Assembly: GCA_039619475.1 (NCBI GenBank)
Contig: CM077116.1
Coordinates: forward strand, 558,001 to 622,000
DNA: 64,000 nucleotides
Source: Icerya purchasi
Lineage: Eukaryota; Arthropoda; Insecta; Hemiptera; Monophlebidae
Direction of reading: 5' to 3'
The stretch's first letter is position 1, and every line of letters begins with the position of its first letter. The position numbers and the translations under genes were made by a program. Positions 24,541-34,740 of this stretch are shown here, in pieces. The notes under the pieces were generated by a model. The model searched no databases and was not told where the DNA came from. It was given only the letters and a program-made list of their open reading frames with translations.

Positions 24541-25187
24541 TATGATTATCACGTGATAGAGGAAAAGTAAGAAGTAGTAAAAGCAAAAGAAGCTAACGAA
24601 AGAAAAATTGAAGAAGAGAAATGAGAAAGAATAGGAGCAGCGGTCCAAAACACAGAAGATCAGAATAAAAAATCACTGTTAAAATTTATTCGAATGGAAA
24701 ATTATATTCGACTTCACGTACGTATATTGAAAACAAAAATGGAAATGGGTGAATAACTTCTTATAACAGACAAATTCTTTCAATAAAATTCAGATGTTAG
24801 ATCGATTTTGCGTTTTTCAAATTAGTAGCTTTTCATAATCATTAAAATTAATTTATTTTTCACTTTTTGTACATGTAAAAATTTATTATAAAGCACATGG
24901 TTTTTCCTAGAAGGCAAAAATTCGGCAGTAATGAGAAATTATTGCCGTGACTGACTATAATCAGCATTTCAAGTCCTTGTAAGAGGAAATCATTTTTTAA
25001 GCGATGTATGAACGAAAAAAATGCACTGAAAACCGCTGATTTATTTTTTAAGCAAATTAATCTTTGTAAATTTATTAAAAAAAAAAAGAAAAAAAATCCC
25101 TAACTTCGTGTAAGGGTATTTTTTGATTCAATGATTATTTTAAATTTGATATTAACGGAAGAAAAAAAAATTAAAAACTTGCTAACA
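24541..25187. other. AT-rich DNA, no gene seen
   Basis: Purine-rich, A-rich sequence without a supported ORF or element end. It lies just downstream of the unknown minus-strand relic at 25.2-25.9 kb. Confidence 0.5.
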
Positions 25188-25945
25188 CTAAAATTGGGGA
25201 TTTTTGGAAAAAGAACAAGACCGAAACATATCGCGGCCGAATCGGTAAGGCCGAAAGTATAGAGACCCATTTATATATACATAATTTCGTATTGTTTCCC
25301 CTGTAAAAAATATTTGAACCGGCTTTGTCAGGCATAGCTCCATTTTCCCATCCACAATCGTTCTCGTTTTACGTCGTACTATTTTTGTGATTTCAAATAA
25401 CCTGCAATCAATGCCCTCAGGAATTTCTTTCTCATCTGTATACATTTAATAACAGCCGCTCCTGCTAGGTAAAAAATAGGAATTAAGCCTTTTTCGTTAA
25501 ACCTGACATCCGTGATTAAATCGTCAGTAATATATTTATTCCTGCATATTACTGTCTCTTTATTGCGGCCAGTTTTCTGAATGAATTCAATTCCTGCTAA
25601 ATAATTAAACGATTTCAATAATCTGCCGATACACAGCACCGAGAGAGTCTTATTATTATCGATTTGACTAATTATCACTTTAAATTCTTCCTAACCATCA
25701 CATTCGCCGTTGATTAATTTATCATTATTATAACGTGTATTATTCATATTGTTACCGTTATCGCTGCCGCCGGCATTGCTATCGTACAATTCATATCTAT
25801 TATGGGTACTCTTGATTTCGTTAACATAGGTACTACTTACCCTCGCACCGTCTACATTATCTGACATTACCGGATCTGATGGTCTGTTTGTTCCTCCTCC
25901 ACCACTCATAAACTCCAATTCCACACGTTCTTCGCTACTGTTCAC
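25188..25945 (-). pseudogene. Unknown minus-strand gene, one stop and one frameshift
   Basis: Three open stretches follow each other on the minus strand. An ATG frame of 84 codons (25,945-25,694) is acidic and Gly/Asn-rich, so probably disordered. In the same frame after a TAG, a 100-codon stretch follows (25,678-25,379; e.g. LSVLCIGRLLKSFNYLAGIE). One base out of frame, overlapping its end, come 85 codons (25,445-25,188; RLFEITKIVRRKTR, NYVYINGSLYFRPYRFG). Undoing one stop and one frameshift would give a protein of about 250 residues with mixed alpha/beta character. An intron around the TAG is an alternative. I do not recognise the family. The upstream 0.5 kb recurs at 30.3-30.8 kb in front of the inverted OR exon. 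Confidence 0.45.
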
Positions 25946-25989
25946 TTCTCGTATACAATTACTGATATCCCCGTATAAACACGGTAAAA

Positions 25990-26510
25990 CTATCTTGTTT
26001 GTTCATTTTTTATTCATGACACAGCGATTCTTGTTCATCGATAATTTATGGTAACCGCCAAATTCTATAACTGATATTTTTCCTACCGGTAACGTTCCGA
26101 TATAACGTTTTTCTGTTCGTTTTTTTTTGGGTTTTTTTTTCGAGAATTGGCTCATCCGTTGTGCACATTAATTAGCGCAAGTGAAAATTTTCTATATTCC
26201 CAGTAAATGGCAGTGGTATTCAAACTAGGTTCTAACACCGTTGACCAGTCAACTAGGCTACAGTTGCTAGCTGTGCAGATCTTAATACTAAATGTAAAAT
26301 AAACTGTCTTAATTATTGGCTGTAGTTAAAACTTTTAATAGAATTCTTTTAAACCATTCCGCAGTGACAGTTACAATTCCCAAATGTGCAGTATGCCTTA
26401 TTAATTTGTATGATATAAAATATTCGGTATATTTTACGAAGTTATTGTACATATTTATCGAATGAATAAGTGATGACGAAAATCAAGTAAGTTAACCGTT
26501 TTAAAATGAT
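25990..26510. repeat. Duplicated segment F1 (partner at 30,325-30,830)
   Basis: Same-orientation similarity to 30,325-30,830, with anchors 'tcttgttcatcgataattt' (26,032 and 30,343), 'cggtaacgttccgat' (26,086 and 30,401), 'gtattcaaactaggttct' type (26,216 and 30,516), and an 'aatgaataagtgatgacgaaa' type end (26,461 and 30,781). On the minus strand it is upstream of the unknown relic at 25.2-25.9 kb. Its partner is upstream of the inverted OR exon, so it may be promoter or 5' flank of a duplicated gene, or a dispersed repeat. Confidence 0.7.
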
Positions 26511-26611
26511 AAATAATTTTCGGAAACATGCGTCGATTAATCAGTGTGCAACACTGGGTATTATTAGACGACTTGACTTCTATGCAGGCAAGCTCAATTC
26601 ACCGGTTATGA

Positions 26612-28567
26612 AAGGACAGACAGGTTACGAAGTTCAATAAACTGAATAAAGCAGACAATAAGCCACAGGGTCTGCGTATAGCAGACGGTAAAGGTGTTGT
26701 AAATCTCACGGATACTCCGTTGAGTACTAATGAAATTAAAGTCTTAGAAAAGGGTCTGAATTTCTCCATAGCTCCTAGAAAAATTCCTTTAGAACAGATA
26801 GTGTGCAGTATTGAAGCGGGTTTAAAATTTGTTTCAGGTAGTGTAGCAGAGGTCATTCGGCAAGATTGTGCCAGTGTTTTACGCAATGTTAAGCCACCAA
26901 AGGCAAATTTATCCAAAACTGAGTACCAAGCCTTGATATCACTGAGGAAGAACAAAGACGTTTTAGTTTTAAAAGCAGATAAGGGTAACGCTGCTGTGGT
27001 TATGAAAACCACTGTTTACAAACAGAAAATGTTGGACTTAATAAATGATGGTCCATACACAGAAATTCATAAAAATCCACTACCTATGGTAGTGAAGAAG
27101 GTTTGGAAAGTTATAAAAGATTCTAGTTTAGATTCATATTTGAAGAGGAACTTGATTTCGCATGTCCCTACATTGCCTAGGCTTTACGGTTTACCTGAAA
27201 TACATAAACCAGGATGTCCGATGAGGCCGATTGTTAGTGCTATTAATAGTCCTACCTACTTCTTGGAAGGGTACATAGCCAAACAATTAAAAGGGTTGAT
27301 TGGTAATACCTCCGCGCACATACAGAACACGGAGCAGTTCATTAGTAATTTAAGTTGTTTGAAATTGGACCCTAATGATATTATGCTGAGTTTTGATGTT
27401 GTTTCTTTGTTCACTAGTGTTCCAGTAGAAGACACTATCCGGTTGTTGAAAAAAGAAGGTATCTCGGGCGAACCAGTTGGTTTCATAGAAGCAGTTACAG
27501 GATCCAATTACTTCACTTTCAACGAGAGGTTTTTCGTGCAACATGACGGCATGGCTATGGGGTCTAGGTTGGCTCCCATTTTTGCGAATTTTTTCATGGA
27601 GCAACTTGATAGTATCGTACTTAACGATTGGCAACCGAAGTGTTGGTATAGATATGTGGATGACACATTTGTCATCTGGCAGCATGGTAGAGAGAAGTTA
27701 GATAAGTTTTTTGCGTTCTTAAATACTTTTCATAGAAATATACTGTTTACTAGGGAGGAAGAATGTAATGGAGAGTTAGCGTTTCTCGATGTCCACATCA
27801 AACGCAATAATTTGGGTGATGTTTTCACATCTGTACATCGAAAAGAGACGCACACGGATAAATATTTGCATAAGACCTCTCATCACTTGCCTAGCCAGAA
27901 GGTCGGTGTGTTTAAGACACTTGTACATAGAGCACCGAAGGTGTCCTGCCGCGATAGTCTCCAAGAGGAGTTAAGACATCTTAAAGGTGTTATGGTCAAA
28001 AATGGGTATAGCACGGATGAAGCAAGTAGGTATATCAGTAAGTTTAGTTGCAATAGTCATGTTAATATTAATGAATCTGAACAGTTTGCTACTAGTGTTG
28101 TGCTACCGTTCATCAAAGGAGTCACGGAAAGAATTGGAAGGATTTTATGTAAAAACAATGTTAGACCAGTCTTCGGTACGTGTATGAAAATAAGGAACGT
28201 GTTAAGAGGTCCAAAAGATAGTTTACCTCGGTTACACTGTGCCGGTGTATACAAAATACCCTGTTCGTGTGGATTAAGCTACATCGGTCAGACTAGTAGG
28301 CTTATTGAAACCAGGGTGAAGGAGCACAGGGCTGATTGCGCGCATAGGCGGGTGCACAAATCCGCCTTAGCGGAACATCAGTTGAAAACGAATCATTCAA
28401 CCAAATTTGAGGATAGTGTTCCTTTAGCTAAGGAAGTTCACACCGGCAGGAGGTTGGTTCGAGAAGCCATCGAAATTGAGAAATGGCCAAATTTTAACAG
28501 AGAAGAAGGTCTACGTGTTCCCACGGCATGGAAACCAGTCATACAGTTGACGAACTTGCATCTATAA
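26612..28567 (+). CDS. Penelope-type reverse transcriptase with GIY-YIG endonuclease
   Basis: About 650 codons are open. Numbering from 26,720, RT motifs appear in order. LPRLYGLPEIHK with MRPIVSA is at about 152-170. SFDVVSLFTSVPV, with the first catalytic Asp, is near 224-236. MAMGSRLAPIFANFFMEQ is near 278-295. The YVDD catalytic box is at about 313-316, and LAFLDVHIKR near 353. The C-terminus has the PLE-specific GIY-YIG nuclease: VYKIPCSC then SYIGQTSRLIETRVKEHR and LAEHQLKTNH (about 508-560). The product would nick the target and prime reverse transcription from it. No stop interrupts the RT-nuclease part, so the copy may be fairly young. The true start is uncertain because of the TGA at 26,609. 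Confidence 0.92.
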   Translation, partial: KDRQVTKFNKLNKADNKPQGLRIADGKGVVNLTDTPLSTNEIKVLEKGLNFSIAPRKIPLEQIVCSIEAGLKFVSGSVAEVIRQDCASVLRNVKPPKANLSKTEYQALISLRKNKDVLVLKADKGNAAVVMKTTVYKQKMLDLINDGPYTEIHKNPLPMVVKKVWKVIKDSSLDSYLKRNLISHVPTLPRLYGLPEIHKPGCPMRPIVSAINSPTYFLEGYIAKQLKGLIGNTSAHIQNTEQFISNLSCLKLDPNDIMLSFDVVSLFTSVPVEDTIRLLKKEGISGEPVGFIEAVTGSNYFTFNERFFVQHDGMAMGSRLAPIFANFFMEQLDSIVLNDWQPKCWYRYVDDTFVIWQHGREKLDKFFAFLNTFHRNILFTREEECNGELAFLDVHIKRNNLGDVFTSVHRKETHTDKYLHKTSHHLPSQKVGVFKTLVHRAPKVSCRDSLQEELRHLKGVMVKNGYSTDEASRYISKFSCNSHVNINESEQFATSVVLPFIKGVTERIGRILCKNNVRPVFGTCMKIRNVLRGPKDSLPRLHCAGVYKIPCSCGLSYIGQTSRLIETRVKEHRADCAHRRVHKSALAEHQLKTNHSTKFEDSVPLAKEVHTGRRLVREAIEIEKWPNFNREEGLRVPTAWKPVIQLTNLHL

Positions 28568-29140
28568 CAGCGACCAGGTAGGTTTCATTTTTCTTTTCCA
28601 ATTCTGGGTTATTTGGTTTTAATTTTGACTGTGTCCCTCTAGGTACCTAGACGTCCGCCACCACCTTTCACTTCTTTTTGGTCTTTTGTTCCCACATCCC
28701 GCCGGTCCCAGTGGTTTCTTCCTTCGGTTGGATTTGCTTTGTTTCACTTCGTTTGGTTACGCTTCCGTTGGTCCAATGCCCGGGGCCGTGCCCTCTGGTG
28801 CTTCTTCCGGATAGGTTTCGAGTGGGTCCTCAGGTGCGGATTCCAAGCAATTTTCAGGTAGTTCCCAGTCCTTGTTCAGGTAATCCAACTGTTTCTGTTG
28901 TAATATTTCATATTTTTGTTCTGTTCACTTGGTTGTTCCGTGCGTTTTCAACGTTTTCAGTTTTATTTTTTATAAGTTGTTATTCGTTTTTCCCCCTGCC
29001 CAAACTGTGACCCGATGTTTTTTGTTCCTTTTGTAAATTTTTCTAATACCCTTTTTTCTCACATGTTTTTACATTTTATCTTCGGTTGTTATGCGGTTTG
29101 TCGGTTTTTCCCGTTTAGATTATGTGTTCCTTTTATTATT

Positions 29141-29173
<33 letters not shown>

Positions 29174-29416
29174 ATATGTTTTTATAATTTATCTATCTGT
29201 TGTTATGCGTTTTATCGGTTTTTCCCGTTTACATTTTGGTTCCTTTTATTATTATTTTTTTTGTTTTTATATTTTTTCTATCTGTTGTTATTGCGTTACG
29301 TCGGTTTTCCTGTTTAGAGGTAGGTTATCTGTTTTAATTTGGGTTTTCCATGATTTCTGATTCTTATTTTAATGTTATTGTCGATCGCAATTTTCGCTCC
29401 GTTCTTCAGTTTGCTT
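28568..29416 (+). other. PLE 3' untranslated region, pyrimidine-rich
   Basis: T-rich sequence follows the PLE stop. It contains a T-run at 29,149-29,173 and two imperfect repeats around 'tttatcggtttttcccgttt' (29,210) with echoes at 29,097 and 29,296. Frames of 89-110 codons here are Phe/Leu-rich artefacts of T-richness, not genes. Confidence 0.6.
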
Positions 29417-29457
29417 CTGATGATGGCCAGTGTAAGCTGGTCGAAACGTTAAGCGAA
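29417..29457 (+). ncRNA. Candidate hammerhead ribozyme of the PLE
   Basis: CTGATGA (29,417-29,423) is followed, after one T, by GGCCAG, a 6-base loop and CTGGTC (29,425-29,442), which pair with one G-T wobble, and then by GAAA (29,443-29,446). This is the order core C3-A9, stem II, G12-A14 of a hammerhead. It is followed by CG-TTAAG-CG, a 2-base-pair stem III. PLEs are known to carry hammerheads with very short stem III at their ends. The expected U before the cleavage site reads A here and one base is bulged next to stem II, so activity may be lost. Confidence 0.5.
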
Positions 29458-29569
29458 TAAATATCTTTTTTAAAAAACACAGTCGGGGAGAACGTTTTAA
29501 AATGGTTGAATGCCTTACGAATAATTAACAATATAACGAGATAGTAAAAATTCAAAAAATAGATTGTGA

Positions 29570-29991
29570 TCTTCTTTAACTTAATTATTCTCAACTTTGT
29601 CCATTATCAGCTGCCTATTCGTTCGTAACCAAATGTGATCTGAATTATGTGAGAAATTTATTGAACCAAGTATGCAATACACAAAAAAGCTGAAATTAGT
29701 TGACAATGAAATATCGATGAAGAATTAAAGAGCAAACAACGCTTCCAATTAGAAGAAAAGCGAACTGTTGTTTTCTCGATTTTAGCCTACACATGTACAT
29801 AGAGCCAAAATGATATTCCGTGTCCGGATGAAAATATTGTTACAATCCAATCGATTTTTCAAATTTCCAAATGAATTGGAAATAACTGATAGACTCGTAT
29901 TTAGAAAATTCATTTTGATGTCCGTGCCGCAGTTAACAGTTGAAAAAAACTGTGGGCAACGCTGTAGAATTTGGTTTGCAAATGTGATCAA
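29570..29991 (-). pseudogene. Odorant receptor exon 1 and start of exon 2, inverted (copy D)
   Basis: The minus strand matches the OR gene's exon 1 from ATG (29,913-29,911; MNFLNTSLSVISNSFGNL), the intron with a clear acceptor (ctaatttcag), and about 35 codons of exon 2 (FFVYCILGSINFSHN then IWLRTNRQL). Some 60-80 bases upstream of the ATG are also similar. Two extra bases before the donor (near 29,795) put exon 1 out of frame with exon 2. The match ends within about 20 codons of where OR pseudogene A begins, so D and A together would make one almost complete gene. A PLE lies immediately past the broken end. Confidence 0.85.
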
Positions 29992-30324
29992 TTTTCAAGT
30001 ATTACAGATTGTCATTTTGTATGCTCTCTCGGAAGAACATTTTTAATTTTAAATTAGTGGCATTATTCACTCGAATGGGCTATTACCGCGAATGAGATCT
30101 TTCGTTAAACGGTGTTTTTCAAAGGCATACCGTAGCATTACTTTTGTCAGTGGTGCAATTATTGCAATGATCGTTAACTGCACTTAGTTCAGATGGTGTA
30201 GCTTTAGAGCTCTTCTAAATATTTTGTTCGTTTCCCCGGAAACTACTTTCATTTTTTTTCGGATCTCGAATATTTACTCTAGTGCGTTTTTATTCTTGTC
30301 TCTTCCTTCTTGCATAATAGAATA

Positions 30325-30417
30325 TATGTAAATAACAGTGATTCTTATTCATCGATAATTTCTGTTAGCCGCCGAATTAAATAATCGATATTTCTCCTAT
30401 CGGTAACGTTCCGATGT

Positions 30418-30455
<38 letters not shown>

Positions 30456-30830
30456 ATTGAACGTTAATCTAGCGTGAGTGAACATTTTTTGTATTTTCAG
30501 TGTGTGGCAACGTTATTCGTACCGGGTTCTATTCAAACGACACACAATTGCTGTGCCAATGATGTTACGGTAGCTGTCAAGTAACGCTCGATACCTATAA
30601 GTATCTGTCCTACTTATCAGCGATAATTCCATTAAGAACTTGTAAAAGAATAATGACAGAATAAATTATTCAATCACCAACGGAGATTGTACTTTTAAAC
30701 CTTACAGTATGATACATCATTAGTTTGGGTAATGTTTAACATTGGGTAGAATTTACGAAAAAAACAAAAAGTATTTTTTGAATAAATAAGCGACGAAAAA
30801 AAAAGCTAAACGTGTTAAAAGTGGTGCAAT
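30325..30830. repeat. Duplicated segment F2 (partner at 25,990-26,510)
   Basis: Partner of F1, with the same anchors. It has a T-run of about 30 at 30,421-30,450 where F1 has interrupted T-runs. On the minus strand it lies 0.35-0.85 kb upstream of the inverted OR exon 1, so it may hold that gene's 5' flank. No gene is seen inside. Confidence 0.7.
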
Positions 30831-31209
30831 TCGTTAGACATAATTACCAATGTAAGGAGGTTGCAGAATTTTAAAAAAAGGTAGGCTATTATCGTCTTTT
30901 GTAATAGATAGTTTATTGTAACAGAAGGGTTTTGTATTAGCTCCATTCTATATGAAGCACAGAAGAGCATATTTTTGCTAATTCCGACATTACTGTAACC
31001 GATATTTTTACTGCTACTAGTGCTTTCTGGTGCCATGTCCGAAGTGAAATTGATAGTCCGGTCTAGGGTTCATTTATAAACTCGACATGTATTCTGGCAT
31101 ATGCTACTTTTGAATATATTTTCAAAAAGTACTTCGCTAATCATTCCGCTGTTATTTCACATAGTTCCTTGTATGTTTTGAGCGATGTTATAAATGGTGA
31201 GTTAACGCA

Positions 31210-31870
31210 ATTAACGTGGGATTTTTTCAGTGTGCTTTTTACGGTTTGTTACATATTTTTGATAAGTTTGAAATATTCGCGTCTTTCGACAATTCAGTAA
31301 CGTCGACGCGAGTTAAATTCGGGCCTGCAGCATTACTTGATTTTGCAACGTTTATCGCTCATCTTACTTCAAATTCTTTAATGTTCAATTTGCCGTCCTT
31401 GGTTACCTATTTTAGTCCTCTAATTGTTCTATCTGTTAATATGCTTTTCCGATATATTCTCTTCAGACGTTTGTCTTCTAGATTACAATGTTGAACCGGC
31501 ATCTTCTTCAGTTAATTTAGCTGGCTCCTTTTGCTAATTTGTAGGTCTTATTTGAATTTCAGGCTTACGTTGTAAGTAACAGATTGTTTGACGCGTATTT
31601 TCTTTCACGTATTGTTCTGTAGTTGCGTAATATTGCATTATTTTTATCATTCAAACGCGCAATCATTTTAAATTGTATGTTCTTCTGCAATTTTTTCGCA
31701 TTTCCCCTCTCTCTCACTAGTCAACGTTTGAAAGTCGACATGTGTGGTAATTTCGAAATTATCGTGTTTTTAAGTTTTATTTGTTTCAGTTCAAATGCTT
31801 TGCAGACTTTTGAAAATGCTTCATTTAGACTTCCGTTTTCAGTGGCTTCTTCTATTTTTTAGCTCGAAAT
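31210..31870 (-). pseudogene. Decayed minus-strand coding sequence, unknown (relic E)
   Basis: On the minus strand from 31,862 there is EEATENGSLNEAFSKVCKAF followed by ELKQIKLKNTIISKLP. After frame changes come RIYRKSILTDRTIRGLK and KDGKLNIKEFE, then SSNAAGPNLTRVDVTELS (about 31,470-31,280). The pieces look like real, soluble, charged protein rather than translated AT-rich DNA, but stops and shifts break it. I recognise no family, and it does not visibly align with the C1/C2 relic. The opposite strand's frames of 79-92 codons are shadows. Confidence 0.35.
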
Positions 31871-33410
31871 TCGCTAACGTTTGTTTTGTTTGTTCGTTTT
31901 AATTTTTTTCCATTACTTGATATAACAATGCGAACTCTTCTATAATGGAGTTGTGTCGGATTCCGTGTTTATTATCAGATGCGCAGCAATGCGTTTTATC
32001 TGTCCTTGTTATTGATTAAGATGAACTCGAACTGGTTGCGTATTATCATGTCATGGATGATTCTAGGGGACCGCTTTAACGTATTTCCTTCGGCATTTTA
32101 TAACACGTGTTGGCTATTAAAAATCAGTGTCTTTTGCAGAACTTATATGGTCTGTTTTTTTCTTCATATAGGCGATCTGGTTCAAACGATCCAATTACAA
32201 TCTGTCGGCTGAGTTTTTAGCGTTAAAATTTTCCATTACGATTCGTACCATTTTTTTTTTTTTTAGTTTCTCATTGTAACGGATCTTCAATTTTACCGTC
32301 GAATTTTTTAGATCAGCAGATGTGGCATTCATAGCGACGCTTTTATATTGCTAGCAGGAAATTGATAATTTGTCTGAAAATGGAACAAAGCAAGGGACAG
32401 AGAAGGTAAACTGACTACTCCAATTTAATTTTTGTGCGCGGACATATCATTTACCCCGTTTGAATAAAAATTAAATAGATTACACGGAATTAAATTTTGG
32501 TATGAAAAAAGGAATAATAAATAATAACAGTTTTGAAGGATCAAAAATTGTATCTGACTTAGTAAAACGAAGAATAACACAACGAAAAGTAGTCCTGAGG
32601 TATGTTTCTAAAACGAATCGAAATGTAAGTTAGGGAATAGGAAATTGTGGAAGAAAAAAGTGAATCCAAACCAGGGAAATGGCGTGAAAGAATATTATAA
32701 ACAGAATAAAAGAGGGATTAGTAAAAAGGAATAGAAAATAAAACGCGAAGAAATAATAAAAGAAAACACCAAATAACGCATCACTAACAACAAACCATCT
32801 ACTGCAATAACTGCCACTAACGAGCTTTATCGATCACAGATAAAGCCGTCGACGAGTGGTAACGGCATGAACTAACTATTCATTTAGTTTGACTTATTCC
32901 AGTTTTTATATATGCACTATAATCAATAATAACCATTGAGAGGGATTAAATTAATGAACAAAGACCGAAAATAGCCAAGAAAATGCGATTTTAAAGGAAA
33001 AATTGCGTAAAAAGCATGAAATACTAGAAAACGAGGAGCAATCTAAAGAAAATAGCTTATTTTACTATAAAGCAGTTGTTAAACAAACACATATTTCGAC
33101 TGGAAATTTTTAAGGTGTTAAGAGAAAACTTTGCAGTAAAATAATAAACATTTTAAAGTTATACGGAGATATATACAAACGATAAAGAAACAATTAAATC
33201 GGTATAAGTGAAAATAGAAAATAAAGTTTAAAAAAACTTATCGAAATGTAAAAAAATAGCCATATGATGTGCATAATTCCGGGTGAAAAAATTAACAAAT
33301 CATGTTTTTACTAGAAAAATTTGTCATGAAGGCTGCTTCACTAATTAAAATTAATTATTAGTGTAGCAATACATTTATTATAATTAACTTTTTTTAAAGT
33401 AGTCAATAAG
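31871..33410. other. 1.5 kb without a recognised gene
   Basis: No convincing gene. From about 32,480 the plus strand has a short Lys/Asn-rich stretch that may be the decayed 5' part of the LINE that follows, but no endonuclease motif could be identified. Confidence 0.4.
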
Positions 33411-33414
33411 TATG

Positions 33415-34195
33415 AGCTTACAGGGGAGGTATTGTGAGAACGATATATAAAAATGGAGTGCAAAATTAATTTGAAAACTACCATCCAATAACAATAACAT
33501 CTATAATAGCTAAAATTTTAGAACACTGTATTGATAAACATTTAAGAAATTATGTGGAAAAGAACAACTTACTCTATGAAAATCAACACGGTTTTAGAAA
33601 AAAAAAGATCCACGATAACTTTGTAAATGTGATAAATACAGGACTATCAATGGGGAATCAATTTTTAATTACATTTATTGACCTATCTAGAGCGTTTGAT
33701 CTAGTTGACCTAGAAAATCTGGGCACTAAAAATAATCAACTTAAGTGGTTTAGGAATTATATAACAAATAGGAAAAACATGGCCAAAATCGCAGGGATTA
33801 AAAGTAATGAAAAAACTATTCAATACGGCGTCGGTCAGGGTACCATATTGGCCCCTCGTTTACATCAACTCGTTACACAAGTGTATTACAAATACAAAGG
33901 TTTAGGCCTTTGCTGATGATATTGCTCTATTAATGGAGCACACAAATTTAGAGATCGAGGAACAATTATTATAAGAGGATGTAGATAATTTCAGTAAATG
34001 GGCACATGATAGGAGGTTACGTATAAATATAAACAAATAAAAAGTATTACACATTCGGGACAATTCTAAACATAAGATACGCGACTCGCGAATTGTCCTT
34101 CATAATAACGATTGCCTTCGTGAGCTTCATGTAAATAACAATACCCATCTATGTTTTTGCCCACCGTTAGAGAACGTAAATGACTTTAAATATCT

Positions 34196-34243
<48 letters not shown>

Positions 34244-34740
34244 ATAAATTCTTGAACTGGAAAAAACACATTCAAGGTTTAAACTCGAAAATAAGAAGGC
34301 AATTCCAGCTTTATATAAAATAAAGCAGGTAGTAGCACATTGAACACTATGTGTATACAATAATTCAATCATAATGTCTAGAATATTATATGGAATTCAA
34401 ATATGAGGCGAAGTTAAGAAAACAGAAATAAATAAAATAAGTAAAATTCAGAAGAGGTGTTTGAAACTTATACTCTCCCTTACTGGAAGCAAAACGACTT
34501 CGGGACAACATGGTGAAGGGAAAACCATGAAATATTCCCCAAGATGTACTTCTAAATTATTAGAATTTAATGTCAATAATATAAGATTACCATCCAGGAA
34601 AAAAATTCGGGTTAGAAGAAACCAAAGTAATACATATTACATCTATCCTCGCGCGGTGTAAATCTACGAACTGGTAACACTGATGACTCAGTTTTAATTA
34701 ATTTAAATAAGTATAATCCCTAATGATATACTAGAGGGGA
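33415..34740 (+). mobile_element. Decayed LINE ORF2, same family as 59.3-61.7 kb
   Basis: Plus-strand RT pieces are NYHPITITSIIAKILEHCID, YENQHGFRKKK, ITFIDLSRAFDLVD (catalytic Asp block, about 33,670-33,715) and YGVGQGTILAP. Then, after a shift, ADDIALLMEHTNLE follows (about 33,910-33,955). Later comes FKYLGI (34,185), where a (TA)n expansion separates it from DKFLNWKKHIQGLNSKIRR. Residue choices match the element at 59.3-61.7 kb (ITFIDLSRAFETVD) better than other LINEs in the window. Many stops and frameshifts; a dead copy. Confidence 0.75.
34199..34241. repeat. (TA)n microsatellite inside a LINE reading frame
   Basis: About 21 TA units between the codons for YLGI and DKFLNWKKH of the decayed LINE. 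Relatives have only about three to five codons there, so the repeat expanded after insertion. Confidence 0.95.

Larger units (their letters stand above)
26528..29460 (+). mobile_element. Penelope-like element (PLE)
   Basis: It comprises a reverse transcriptase plus GIY-YIG endonuclease ORF (26,612-28,567), a T-rich 3' untranslated region of about 0.9 kb, and a hammerhead-like end at 29,417-29,457. It lies between the duplicated segment F1 and the inverted OR exon. No second terminal copy (the 'pseudo-LTR' arrangement common in PLEs) is obvious. The frame is open upstream to 26,612. A TGA at 26,609-26,611 interrupts an in-frame upstream stretch starting with ATG at 26,528, so the 5' part may be damaged or spliced. 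Confidence 0.9.

Noticed and set aside
29015..29360. Phe/Leu-rich membrane proteins
   Set aside because: Translation of T-rich PLE 3' UTR with T-runs; two frames look equally 'membrane-like'.
34127..34372. Minus-strand Ile-Tyr repeat protein
   Set aside because: Translation of the (TA)n microsatellite.
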